From Burkholderia puraquae (GTDB lineage: Bacteria; Pseudomonadota; Gammaproteobacteria; Burkholderiales; Burkholderiaceae), in NCBI RefSeq assembly GCF_002099195.1, contig NZ_NBYX01000001.1, forward strand, positions 349,828 to 413,827: 64,000 bases of DNA. The letters run 5' to 3'. This document shows, piece after piece, positions 43,538-51,928 of the stretch. The notes below the pieces were generated by a model. The model saw only the letters and a program-made list of their open reading frames with translations. It had not been told where the DNA came from and searched no databases. The stretch's first letter is position 1. Every line of letters begins with the position of its first letter. Position numbers and translations under genes: made by a program.

Positions 43538-43940
43538 TACGAACGTCATCAGCGAAATCAGGAAGGGCAAGCGAACCAACCGTGGCGTGCGGGCGTTCTT
43601 CAGGCAGGCAGCGGCGGACGCAAGCCCGCTTTACCTGTCCGTCGTGACGGTTGCTGAACTTCGCCGCGGCGTCGACCTGATCCGTCATCGCGGCGATCAT
43701 TCGCAGGCGTCGGCGCTCGAGGCATGGATGGCGACGATCCTGTCCGGCTATGCACCGAATATCCTGTCGGCCGACATCGAGATCAGCCAGATGTGGGGGC
43801 ATTTGCGCGTGCCCGATCCGACGCACGAACTCGACAAGCTGATCGCGGCCACTGCGCTGATCAACGATCTCACCGTGGTGACGCGCAACGTCGCGGATTT
43901 CGCGCGCACCGGTGTCAGGTTGCTGAACCCGTTCGACTGA
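43524..43940 (+). CDS. PIN-domain toxin (FitB/VapC-type ribonuclease)
   Basis: 138 aa PIN domain: YLIDTNVISEIRKGK (first acidic residue D), VVTVAELRRGVDL (E), DKLIAATALINDLTVVTRN and VADF (D residues), which form the Mg-dependent RNase site. GTG start (VYLIDTN) overlaps the antitoxin by 14 bases and has GAGG upstream. Intact, so presumably active. The pair sits inside the steroid-type cluster. Confidence 0.88.
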   Translation: MYLIDTNVISEIRKGKRTNRGVRAFFRQAAADASPLYLSVVTVAELRRGVDLIRHRGDHSQASALEAWMATILSGYAPNILSADIEISQMWGHLRVPDPTHELDKLIAATALINDLTVVTRNVADFARTGVRLLNPFD

Positions 43941-44083
43941 TCCGGGTTGCCGCGCCGCGGCAACTTGCACCGGCTCCCCGTCTCCTCCCGCACGCTCGGT
44001 CCCTCCGGCCGGGCTTCCCGCGTCGCTTGATTTCCCCGCCGCCTCTCGTCCCAACAGACGATGTAACACCACCCCCGACCGGC

Positions 44084-44112
44084 CAGAATCCTTTCACGAA
44101 CAACGGATTCTG
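44084..44112. promoter_or_regulatory. Inverted repeat upstream of the hsaC-led operon
   Basis: CAGAATCC (44084-44091) and GGATTCTG (44105-44112), perfect 8-bp arms with a 13-base spacer, ending 18 bases before the hsaC start and followed by AGGAGGAGG ribosome-binding sequence. Candidate operator for the second half of the cluster; no matching repeat was seen before the other cluster genes. Confidence 0.55.
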
Positions 44113-44130
44113 AACCAGGAGGAGGCCGAC

Positions 44131-45027
44131 ATGATCGATGTCCGTGCGCTTGGCTATGTCGTCGTCGAGGCGACGCGCGTCGATGCGTGGCGCCGCTACG
44201 CGGAAGACGTGCTGGGCATGCAGGCGCTCGACGCGCCCGACGGCGCGCTGTACCTGAAGATGGACGAGCGCGATTTCCGCTACGTGATCGTCCCCGGCTC
44301 GATCGACCGCTATTTCGCGTCGGGCTGGGAACTGCCCGACGGCGCCGCGTTCGACGCCGCGCTTGCGGCACTGCAGCGTGCGGGCGTCGAGCCGGTGCGC
44401 GCCACCCGCGACGAAGCCGCGCTGCGCCGCGTGCAGGCAATGGCATGGTGCACCGACCCGTCCGGCAACCGCCACGAACTGTACTGGGGCGCGCGCTGCG
44501 ACTTCCGCCGCTTCGTGTCGCCGCTGGGCGTCTCGCACTTCATTACCGGCGACATGGGGCTCGGCCACGCAGTGCTGCCCGCGCCGCAGTTCGACGCGAC
44601 CGACGCATTCGTGCGTGGCGTGCTCGGCTTCGAGCTGTCCGACATCTATCGCGTGAAGTTCACGCCCGATCCGGCGGAACCCGAGAAGCGCATCCATTTC
44701 ATGCACTGCCGCAACGCACGCCATCACAGCCTCGCGCTGTTCGAGATGGCCGTGCCGTCGGGCTGCGTGCACGTGATGGCCGAAGTCGATTCGATGGACG
44801 AAGTCGGCCGCGCGCTCGACCGCGTGGCCGCGCACGACGTGAAGCTGTCGGCGACGCTCGGCCGTCACTGCAACGACCAGATGATCTCTTTCTACATGAA
44901 GACCCCCGGCGGCTTCGATCTCGAATACGGCTTCGGCGGCCTCACGGTCGACTGGTCGAAGCACGCGGTGTTCGAGGCCACCCAGGTGAGCCAGTGGGGC
45001 CACGATTTCAGCATCGGATACCGGTAA
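44131..45027 (+). CDS. hsaC: HsaC-like extradiol dioxygenase
   Basis: 298 aa, two VOC modules. HsaC cleaves the catechol 3,4-DHSA (meta-cleavage) in ring A/B steroid degradation. Iron ligands His146 (GLGHAVLP), His199 (NARHHSLALFE) and Glu265 (GGFDLEYGF) are all present, and SATLGRHCNDQMISFYMKTP is near-identical in layout to mycobacterial HsaC. Strong ribosome-binding site AGGAGG. BphC-type biphenyl dioxygenases are the alternative, but the neighbours favour HsaC/TesB. Confidence 0.87.
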   Translation: MIDVRALGYVVVEATRVDAWRRYAEDVLGMQALDAPDGALYLKMDERDFRYVIVPGSIDRYFASGWELPDGAAFDAALAALQRAGVEPVRATRDEAALRRVQAMAWCTDPSGNRHELYWGARCDFRRFVSPLGVSHFITGDMGLGHAVLPAPQFDATDAFVRGVLGFELSDIYRVKFTPDPAEPEKRIHFMHCRNARHHSLALFEMAVPSGCVHVMAEVDSMDEVGRALDRVAAHDVKLSATLGRHCNDQMISFYMKTPGGFDLEYGFGGLTVDWSKHAVFEATQVSQWGHDFSIGYR

Positions 45028-45036
45028 GCCAGCACG

Positions 45037-45930
45037 ATGACGATGAAACCTCTCGACAAGACGATGTCCGCGCGCGACGTGGTCGCGCAACTCGCCGACG
45101 GCATGACGATCGGCATCGGTGGATGGGGGCCCCGGCGCAAGCCGATGGCACTGGTGCGCGAGATCGCGCGCTCGAACCTGAAGGACCTGACGGTGGTCGC
45201 GTACGGCGGCGCCGATGTCGGCCTGCTGTGCGCGGCCGGCAAGGTGCGCAAGGTGGTGTTCGGCTTCGTGTCGCTCGACGTGATTCCGCTCGAACCGCAT
45301 TTCCGCCGGGCTCGCGAGCAGGGCCGCGTCGACGTGCTCGAACTCGACGAAGGGATGCTGCAGCTCGGCCTGCGCGCGGCTGCCGCCCGCCTGCCGTTCC
45401 TGCCGACCCGTGCCGGGCTCGGCACCGCGCTGCTCGATCACGCGCCGGAACTGCGCACGGTGAGATCGCCGTACGACGACGGCGAAATGCTGCTCGCGAT
45501 GCCCGCGATCGAACTCGACGTCGCGCTGCTGCACGTGAACGCGGCCGACCGGATGGGCAACACGCGCATCGACGGCCCCGATCCGTTCTTCGATGCGTGG
45601 ATGGCGCGTGCCGCGAAGCGTTGCTATGTGTCGGCGGAAACGGTCGACGCGTCGCTCGCGAGCGAAGACCTCGACGCCGCCAAACGCAACCCGTTCGAGC
45701 GCTCGCTCGTCACCGGCGTCGTGCATGCGCCGGGCGGCGCGCACCCGACGTCGTGCGGGCCGGCCTATGGCTGGGACCTGCCGCACCTGCGCGCGTACTG
45801 CGCGAGCGCGGAAGACGATACGAAGACGGCGGCATACCTGCGCGACGTGGTCGGCCAGGACGAACGCCAGTACCTCGAAGGCGTCGGCGGCCTGTCGCAT
45901 GTGACAACGCTGCCGTTGCCGATTCTGTAA
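45037..45930 (+). CDS. ipdA: IpdA, COCHEA-CoA hydrolase alpha subunit (CoA-transferase fold)
   Basis: 297 aa class I CoA-transferase fold. With IpdB it opens ring C of the CoA ester COCHEA-CoA in HIP degradation, a hydrolysis rather than CoA transfer. Shared with actinobacterial IpdA: MTIGIGGWGPRRKPMALVRE, DLTVVAYGGADVGLLCAAGK, VFGFVSLD, LDEGMLQLGLRAAAARLPFL, PTRAGLG, APGGAHPTSCGPAYG. Starts 9 bases after hsaC; ipdB follows 10 bases later. Confidence 0.9.
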   Translation: MTMKPLDKTMSARDVVAQLADGMTIGIGGWGPRRKPMALVREIARSNLKDLTVVAYGGADVGLLCAAGKVRKVVFGFVSLDVIPLEPHFRRAREQGRVDVLELDEGMLQLGLRAAAARLPFLPTRAGLGTALLDHAPELRTVRSPYDDGEMLLAMPAIELDVALLHVNAADRMGNTRIDGPDPFFDAWMARAAKRCYVSAETVDASLASEDLDAAKRNPFERSLVTGVVHAPGGAHPTSCGPAYGWDLPHLRAYCASAEDDTKTAAYLRDVVGQDERQYLEGVGGLSHVTTLPLPIL

Positions 45931-45940
45931 AGGAGCGCCT

Positions 45941-46738
45941 GTGAGCGAATCTCTCGACCATTCCCTCGCGGAACTGATGATCGTCGCGTCCGCGCGACTC
46001 TGGCGCGACGACGGCGAAGTGCTGGCGACCGGCATCGGCACGGGCCCGCGGCTCGCGGCCGGCCTCGCACGGCTTGCGTACAACAACGGGCTGATGCTGA
46101 CCGACGGCGAAGCGTATCTCGTCGAGGAGCCGGTGCCGCTCGGCTCGCGCCCCGACGGCTATCGCGTGAAGGCGAGCGGCTGGATGACCTACGAGCGCGT
46201 GTTCGACTGCCTGTGGCACGGCCGTCGCCATGCGCTCGTGATGCCGACGCAGATCGACCGTTTCGGCCAGGCCAACATCTCGTGGCTCGGCGACGACTAC
46301 GCGCGGCCAAAGACACAACTGCTCGGCGCACGCGGCTTCCCCGGCAACTCGACGAACCATGCGAACTCGTTCTTCGTCAGCGGCCACGGCAAACGCACGT
46401 TCGTCGACGGCGAAGTCGACATGGTGTGCACGGTCGGCTACAACCCGGCGCGCCGGCTGCCCGGCATGAAGACCTTCGTCGACCTGCGCTGCATCGTCAC
46501 CGATCTGTGCGTGATGGATTTCGGCGGCCCGGACCACGCAATCCGCGTGCGTTCGCTGCATCCGGGCGTGAGCTTCGACGAGGTGCAGGACGCGACGGGC
46601 TTCCCGCTGGTCGCTGCGCCGGACCTCGGCACGACGGCCGCGCCGAACGCGGAAGACCTGCGCATCGTGCGCGCGCTCGATCCGCACAACCTGCGCGCGA
46701 CGATCGTGCGCAACAATCCGGCGCCGCGCCGGGGATGA
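45941..46738 (+). CDS. ipdB: IpdB, COCHEA-CoA hydrolase beta subunit
   Basis: 265 aa partner of IpdA. Family wording: LMLTDGEAYLVEEPVPLG, WMTYERVFDCLWHGRRHALV, QIDRFGQANISWLGDDY, GFPGNSTNHANSFFV, VMDFGGPDHAIRVRSLHPGV, QDATGFPL. GTG start with AAGGAG upstream. The stop overlaps or abuts the next gene (TGA 46736-46738, next ATG 46747). Confidence 0.9.
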   Translation: MSESLDHSLAELMIVASARLWRDDGEVLATGIGTGPRLAAGLARLAYNNGLMLTDGEAYLVEEPVPLGSRPDGYRVKASGWMTYERVFDCLWHGRRHALVMPTQIDRFGQANISWLGDDYARPKTQLLGARGFPGNSTNHANSFFVSGHGKRTFVDGEVDMVCTVGYNPARRLPGMKTFVDLRCIVTDLCVMDFGGPDHAIRVRSLHPGVSFDEVQDATGFPLVAAPDLGTTAAPNAEDLRIVRALDPHNLRATIVRNNPAPRRG

Positions 46739-46746
46739 GGTCCGAC

Positions 46747-47727
46747 ATGGAAGCGACCCAGGTGACCTTCGGCGACGGTGTCGTCGGCTACGCGGTTGAC
46801 GGCGGCATCGCGACGATCACGATGAACCGCCCCGAGTATCACAACGCGCAGAACTCGAAGATGACGTATGCGCTCGACGCGGCGTTCCGGCGCGCCGCAC
46901 ACGACGACGCGGTGAAGGCGATCGTGCTCGCGGGCGCCGGCAAGCATTTCTCGGCGGGCCACGACATTGGCACGCCGGGCCGCGACATCCACGAGTCGTT
47001 CGACCGCGCGTCGCTGTGGTACGACCACGCCGACAAGGAAGGCGGCGAATTCCTCTATGCGCGCGAGCAGGAGGTGTATCTCGGGATGTGCCGGCGCTGG
47101 CGCGATTTGCCGAAGCCGACGATCGCGATGGTGCAGGGTGCCTGCATCGCCGGCGGGCTGATGCTCGCGTGGGTGTGCGACCTGATCGTCGCGTCGGAGG
47201 ATGCGTTCTTCGCCGATCCGGTCGTGCGGATGGGCATTCCGGGCGTCGAGTATTTCGCGCATGCGTACGAGCTGAACCCGCGTATCGCGAAGGAGTTCCT
47301 GTTCCTCGGCGAGCGGATGCCGGCCGAGCGCGCGTACCAGATGGGGATGGTCAACCGCGTGGTGCCGCGCGAGCGGCTGCACGACGCGACCTACGCGATC
47401 GCCGCGAAGATCGCGACGATGCCGCGCCTCGGGCTCACGCTGACCAAGCAGGCGCTGAACCATGTCGAGGAACTGCAGGGCAAGCGTGCGGCGATGGACG
47501 CGGCATTCGCGTGGCATCACTTCGCGCATGCACACAACGAATTGGTGAGCGGCGATCGCCTCGGCGGCTACGACGCACGCAGCATGGCCAGTTCGCAGCG
47601 TCAACCGAACGGCGCGGAGGCACAGACGGCGGGCAGTGGCGCGGCCGTGTCCGTCAATGGCACTTCGTCGGCCGCGCCTGCGCTGGACGTGCTCAAGCCG
47701 GCCGCCGTGAACGGAGCCGCCGTATGA
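46747..47727 (+). CDS. Enoyl-CoA hydratase/isomerase family protein with C-terminal tail
   Basis: 326 aa crotonase-fold enzyme: GIATITMNRPEYHNAQNSKM, VLAGAGKHFSAGHDIGTPGR (oxyanion loop), VQGACIAGGLMLAWVCDLIV. After about residue 280 it carries a 45-residue low-complexity Ala/Ser/Pro tail (SSQRQPNGAEAQTAGSGAAV onward) absent in usual crotonases. GAGG lies 6 bases before ATG 46747; ATG 46735 overlaps ipdB. Member of the HIP operon; specific step unassigned. Confidence 0.82.
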   Translation: MEATQVTFGDGVVGYAVDGGIATITMNRPEYHNAQNSKMTYALDAAFRRAAHDDAVKAIVLAGAGKHFSAGHDIGTPGRDIHESFDRASLWYDHADKEGGEFLYAREQEVYLGMCRRWRDLPKPTIAMVQGACIAGGLMLAWVCDLIVASEDAFFADPVVRMGIPGVEYFAHAYELNPRIAKEFLFLGERMPAERAYQMGMVNRVVPRERLHDATYAIAAKIATMPRLGLTLTKQALNHVEELQGKRAAMDAAFAWHHFAHAHNELVSGDRLGGYDARSMASSQRQPNGAEAQTAGSGAAVSVNGTSSAAPALDVLKPAAVNGAAV

Positions 47728-48824
47728 GCACGACGCATCAACGCACGCTGCATACGCCGCTCTGCGACCTGCTCGGCTGTCGCTATCCGATCGTGCAGAC
47801 CGCGATGGGCTGGGTGGCCGACGCGCGGCTCGTCGCGGCCACGAGCAATGCCGGCGGCTTCGGCTTCCTGGCCGGCGCGACGCTCGAACCCGAGCAGGTC
47901 GAGGCCGAGATCCTGAAGGTGAAGTCGCTGACCGGCCAGCCGTTCGGCATCAACTTCCACATGTTCCAGAAGAACGCGCAGCAGGTCGTCGAGCTGGCGA
48001 TCGAGCACAAGCTGCGCGCGGTGAGCTACGGCCGCGGGCCCGATGCGAAGACGATCCGCCGCTTCAAGGATGCCGGCATCGTCTGCATGCCGACCGTCGG
48101 CGCGCCGAAGCACGCGGCGAAGGCGGTCGAACTTGGCGCCGATATCGTCACCGTGCAGGGCGCGGAAGGCGGCGGCCACACGGGCTCGGTGCCGACCACG
48201 CTGCTGCTGCCGAAGGTGCTCGACGCGGTGCGGGTGCCGGTGGTCGCGGCCGGCGGGTTCTTCGACGGGCGCGGGCTGGCTGCCGCGCTCGCGTACGGCG
48301 CGGCCGGCATCGCGATGGGCACGCGCTTCCTGATGAGCGCCGAATCGCCGGTGCCGCGCGAGACGCTCGACCGCTATGTCGCGGTCGGCGACCCGGCGCG
48401 GATCCGCGTGTCGGATGCGCTCGACGGGCTGCCGCAACGGATGATCGACAACCCGTACCTGCTGAAGCTCGAACGCTTCGGCCCGCTGCGCCGCACGTGG
48501 TTTGCGTTGAAGACCGCCGAAGCGTGGCGGCGCCAGAACGGGCTGAGCACGGGCGACATGCTCGGCCTCGCGATCAAGGCGCTGCGCTCGCACGACTACA
48601 CCGCGAGCCAGACGTTGATGGCCGCGAACGCGCCGTTCCTGATCCAGCGCGCGATCGTCGAGGGCCGCCCGGATGAAGGCGTGCTGCCGAGCGGCCAGGC
48701 GGCCGCGATGATCGGCGCGATCGAATCGTGCGATGCATTGATCGCGCGGATCGTCGTGGAAGCGAGCGAGCGGCTCGACGCACTGGCCGCGCTGCGCGGC
48801 GCGCCGGCAGCACAGGCCGCGTGA
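47724..48824 (+). CDS. ipdC: IpdC-like flavoprotein (nitronate monooxygenase family)
   Basis: 366 aa FMN TIM-barrel: PIVQTAMGWVADARLVAATS, NAGGFGFLAGATLEPEQVEA, FGINFHMFQ, VQGAEGGGHTGSVPTTLLLP, VVAAGGFFDGRGLAAALAYG, GTRFLMSAESPVP. In steroid degraders the family member IpdC acts on the CoA-bound ring C/D intermediate before ring opening. ATGA overlap with the preceding gene shows translational coupling. Generic nitronate monooxygenase is unlikely in this context. Confidence 0.82.
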   Translation: MSTTHQRTLHTPLCDLLGCRYPIVQTAMGWVADARLVAATSNAGGFGFLAGATLEPEQVEAEILKVKSLTGQPFGINFHMFQKNAQQVVELAIEHKLRAVSYGRGPDAKTIRRFKDAGIVCMPTVGAPKHAAKAVELGADIVTVQGAEGGGHTGSVPTTLLLPKVLDAVRVPVVAAGGFFDGRGLAAALAYGAAGIAMGTRFLMSAESPVPRETLDRYVAVGDPARIRVSDALDGLPQRMIDNPYLLKLERFGPLRRTWFALKTAEAWRRQNGLSTGDMLGLAIKALRSHDYTASQTLMAANAPFLIQRAIVEGRPDEGVLPSGQAAAMIGAIESCDALIARIVVEASERLDALAALRGAPAAQAA

Positions 48825-48849
48825 ACACAATCACAGGGAGGCAACGGAC

Positions 48850-49659
48850 ATGACAGCATCCACCCAGCCGGCCGGCGCGACGCCGTTCCGGATCGATCGC
48901 GCCGACGGCATCGCCGAACTGGTGATCGCCCATCCGCCCGTGAACGCGCTCGACGCGCAGGGCTGGCACGCGCTCTCTCGCGCGCTCGACGCGCTCGGCG
49001 AGGACGACGACGTGCGCGTGATCGTCGTGCGCGGCGAAGGCCGCGGCTTCTGCGCGGGCGTCGACATCAAGGAACTGGCTGCGCATCCGGAGCGGATCGT
49101 GGCAGTCAACGCGGGCAACTACGAGACGTTTCGCGCGGTGCACCGCAACCCGAAGCCGGTGATCGCGGCCGTGCACGGTTTCGTGCTCGGCGGCGGGATC
49201 GGCATCTGCGGCGCGGCGGACATCGTCGTTGCGGCCGACTGTGCGCGCTTCGGCGTGCCCGAGATCGACCGTGGCGCGATGGGCGGCGGTGCGCATCTGC
49301 AGCGGCTGTTCGGCGTGCAGAAGGTGCGTGCGATGTATTTCACCGGCGACATGATCGACGCGGCCGAAGCGTACCGGCTCGGCGCGGTCGAGCAGGTCGC
49401 GACGCGCGACACGCTGCGCGACGCGGCGCTGGCGATCGCCCGCAAGATCGCGGCGAAGAGCCCGGCGATGGTGCGGCTCGCGAAGGAGGCGCTGAACGGC
49501 GTCGAGGACGGCGATCTCGAGGGCAAGTACCGCTGGGAGCAAGGCTTCACGCTGCAGGCGTACATGACGAACGACTCGACGGAAGCGCGCGCTGCGTTCG
49601 TCGAGAAGCGCGACGCGCGTTTCGACGCGCCGGCAACCGCCGAGGAGGCACGCGCATGA
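48850..49659 (+). CDS. echA20: EchA20-like ring-D hydrolase (crotonase fold)
   Basis: 269 aa. EchA20 opens ring D of the HIP-derived CoA ester. Shared wording with the mycobacterial protein: HPPVNALDAQGWHALSRAL, RGEGRGFCAGVDIKEL, GFVLGGGIGICGAADIVVA, GVPEIDRGAMGGGAHL, YRWEQGFTLQAYM. Start has GGGAGG upstream. Overlaps fadE31 by 4 bases. Confidence 0.83.
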   Translation: MTASTQPAGATPFRIDRADGIAELVIAHPPVNALDAQGWHALSRALDALGEDDDVRVIVVRGEGRGFCAGVDIKELAAHPERIVAVNAGNYETFRAVHRNPKPVIAAVHGFVLGGGIGICGAADIVVAADCARFGVPEIDRGAMGGGAHLQRLFGVQKVRAMYFTGDMIDAAEAYRLGAVEQVATRDTLRDAALAIARKIAAKSPAMVRLAKEALNGVEDGDLEGKYRWEQGFTLQAYMTNDSTEARAAFVEKRDARFDAPATAEEARA

Positions 49660-50825
49660 ACCTGACCTATACGCCGCAACAGCAGGCGTTCCGCGCGGAG
49701 ATCCGCGAATGGCTCGCCGCGCACGTGCCGCGCGAGCGGCTGCCGAGCTTCGATACCGGGGAAGGCTTCGCCGCGCACCGCGAATGGGAGCGCACGCTGC
49801 ACTCGGGCCGCTGGAGCATGGTCACGTGGCCGCGCGAGCTGGGCGGGCGCGGCTGCGACCTGATCGAGTGGCTGATCTTCGAGGAAGAGTACTGGCGTGC
49901 CGATGCGCCGATGCGCGTGAACCAGAACGGCATCTTCCTGCTCGGCCCGACGCTGATGGATTTCGGCACCGCGGAGCAGAAAGCGCGCTTCCTGCCCGCG
50001 ATGGCGGCCGGCGAACACGTGTGGGCGCAGGGCTGGTCGGAGCCGAATGCAGGTTCCGACATGGCCGCGATCCGCACGACGGCCGCCCGCATCGGCGACG
50101 AATACGTGCTGAACGGCCAGAAGATCTGGTCGACACGCGCGGTGTGGGCCGACTGGCTGTTCGGCCTGTTCCGCAGCGATCCCGAATCGTCGCGCCACCA
50201 CGGGCTCACATTCCTGATGGTGCCGCTGTCCGCGCCGGGCATCACGGTGCGGCCGATCCGCCAGCTGAACGGGCAAACCGGTTTCGCGGAGATCTTCTTC
50301 GACGACGTGCGCGTGCCGGTCGAGAACCGGCTCGCGGCCGAAGGCGCGGGCTGGCAGGTCGCGATGGCGACGGCCGGCTTCGAGCGCGGGCTGATGCTGC
50401 GTTCGCCGGCACGGTTCCAGCGCACCGCGCAGGCGCTGCGCGACCTGTATCTCGCACACCGCGACAGTGCCGACCGCGACCCGACGCTGCGCGAGCGCGT
50501 GGTGCAGGCGTGGATGGATGCGCAGGCCTATGCGCTGTCGACCTACGCGACCGCGAGCCGGCTGCTGAAGGGCGGCCATATCGGCGCGGAGTCGAGCACC
50601 AACAAGGTGTTCTGGTCGGAACTCGACCTGCGCATGCACCAGACCGCGCTCGACATCCTCGGCGCGCACGGCGAGGTCGTCCCGCAGACGGCCGCGCAGC
50701 ACGCGGCGCTTGGCCACTGGCTCGACGGTTTCCTGTTCGCGCAGGCCGGCACGATCTACGCGGGCACCAACGAGATCCAGCGCAACATCGTCGCCGAACG
50801 GATGCTCGGCATGCCGCGCGCGTAA
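49656..50825 (+). CDS. fadE31: FadE31-like acyl-CoA dehydrogenase subunit
   Basis: 389 aa. Close in layout to FadE31: WSMVTWPRELGGRGCDLIEW, LIFEEEYWRADAPMRVNQNG, AQGWSEPNAGSDMAAIRTTA, NGQKIWSTRAVWADW, GFERGLMLRSPARFQRTAQA, IYAGTNEIQRNI. The position of the usual catalytic Glu motif reads YAGT, as in several steroid ACADs that work as heteromers. Likely pairs with the smaller ACAD gene that follows after 35 bases. Confidence 0.8.
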   Translation: MNLTYTPQQQAFRAEIREWLAAHVPRERLPSFDTGEGFAAHREWERTLHSGRWSMVTWPRELGGRGCDLIEWLIFEEEYWRADAPMRVNQNGIFLLGPTLMDFGTAEQKARFLPAMAAGEHVWAQGWSEPNAGSDMAAIRTTAARIGDEYVLNGQKIWSTRAVWADWLFGLFRSDPESSRHHGLTFLMVPLSAPGITVRPIRQLNGQTGFAEIFFDDVRVPVENRLAAEGAGWQVAMATAGFERGLMLRSPARFQRTAQALRDLYLAHRDSADRDPTLRERVVQAWMDAQAYALSTYATASRLLKGGHIGAESSTNKVFWSELDLRMHQTALDILGAHGEVVPQTAAQHAALGHWLDGFLFAQAGTIYAGTNEIQRNIVAERMLGMPRA

Positions 50826-50860
50826 GCGCGCCGGCGCCACCCTTACAGAACGGACATCGT

Positions 50861-51928
50861 ATGGATTTCGTATTCGATGAAGACCAGGAAGCGCTCGCGG
50901 ACAGCGTGAAGCGCCTGCTGATGACCGAGATGACGCCCGAGCTGATCCGCGAGCTCTGGGCCACGCCGACCGGGCGCTCGGACGACCTGTGGGCGCTGTT
51001 TGCGTCGCAGGGGCTGACGGCCGTGTCGGTGCCCGAGGCGGATGGCGGCCTCGGCCTGACCGAGGCGGAATGGGCGCTGCTCGCGCAGGCCTACGGTTAT
51101 TTCGGCAGCCCCGAGCCGCTGCTCGACACGGCGCTCGTGTCGGCCGGCGTGCTCGCGCGGCTGCCGGCGAGCGGCTGGCGCGACGCGCTGCTGCGCGACA
51201 TCGCCGAAGGGCGCGCGCGCGTCGCGCTCGTGCATCCGGTGAACCCATATGCGGCCGACGTTCACGTCGCGCAGACACTCCTGTGCGAGCACCGCGGCGA
51301 GCTGCACCGCGTCGATCCCGCGCAGTGCGCATGGCGCGCGGTCGACAGCGTCGACCCGTCGCGGCGCCTGTTCACGCTCGACTGGGAGCCGTCGGCGGCC
51401 ACCCGCATCGCGAGCGCCGACGAAGCCGCGCCGCTGCTGAACCGCGCGCTCGACCACGGCGCGTTCGCGGTGGCCGCGCAGTTGCTTGGCCTGACGCAGC
51501 GCGTGCTCGACGTCGCGATCGACTACAGCGCGCAGCGCAAGCAGTTCGGCAAGGCGATCGGCTCGTACCAGGCGCTCAAGCATCTGCTCGCGGATGTCGC
51601 GATCCACTACGAGTTCGCGCGGCCGGTGGTCGCGCGCGCCGCGCAGGCGATCGCCGACGATCACCCGCAGCGCGCGGTGTTCGTGTCGCACGCGAAACTC
51701 GCGGCCACCGCCGCCGCACAGCTCGCCGCACGCCATTCGATGCAGGTGCACGGCGCGATCGGCTACACGTGGGAACTCGACCTGCAGATCTTCATGAAAC
51801 GCATCTGGGCGCTTTCCGGCAGCTGGGGCGACAGCGCGTTCCACAAGGCCCGCGTGGCCGACGCGATCCTCGGCGACGCGTTGCCGATCGGCCCCGCGCA
51901 GACCTTCGACCTCGAGGAATCCAACTGA
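50861..51928 (+). CDS. Small acyl-CoA dehydrogenase subunit (FadE32/33-like)
   Basis: 355 aa, shorter than the 390-400 of most ACADs. MDFVFDEDQEALADSVKRLL start; C-terminal DYSAQRKQFGKAIGSYQALK and VHGAIGYTWELDLQIFMKRI carry the FAD and tetramer contacts. In steroid degraders such short ACADs form alpha2beta2 enzymes with a neighbour, here most likely FadE31. Stop overlaps the thiolase ATG (TGATG). Confidence 0.8.
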   Translation: MDFVFDEDQEALADSVKRLLMTEMTPELIRELWATPTGRSDDLWALFASQGLTAVSVPEADGGLGLTEAEWALLAQAYGYFGSPEPLLDTALVSAGVLARLPASGWRDALLRDIAEGRARVALVHPVNPYAADVHVAQTLLCEHRGELHRVDPAQCAWRAVDSVDPSRRLFTLDWEPSAATRIASADEAAPLLNRALDHGAFAVAAQLLGLTQRVLDVAIDYSAQRKQFGKAIGSYQALKHLLADVAIHYEFARPVVARAAQAIADDHPQRAVFVSHAKLAATAAAQLAARHSMQVHGAIGYTWELDLQIFMKRIWALSGSWGDSAFHKARVADAILGDALPIGPAQTFDLEESN

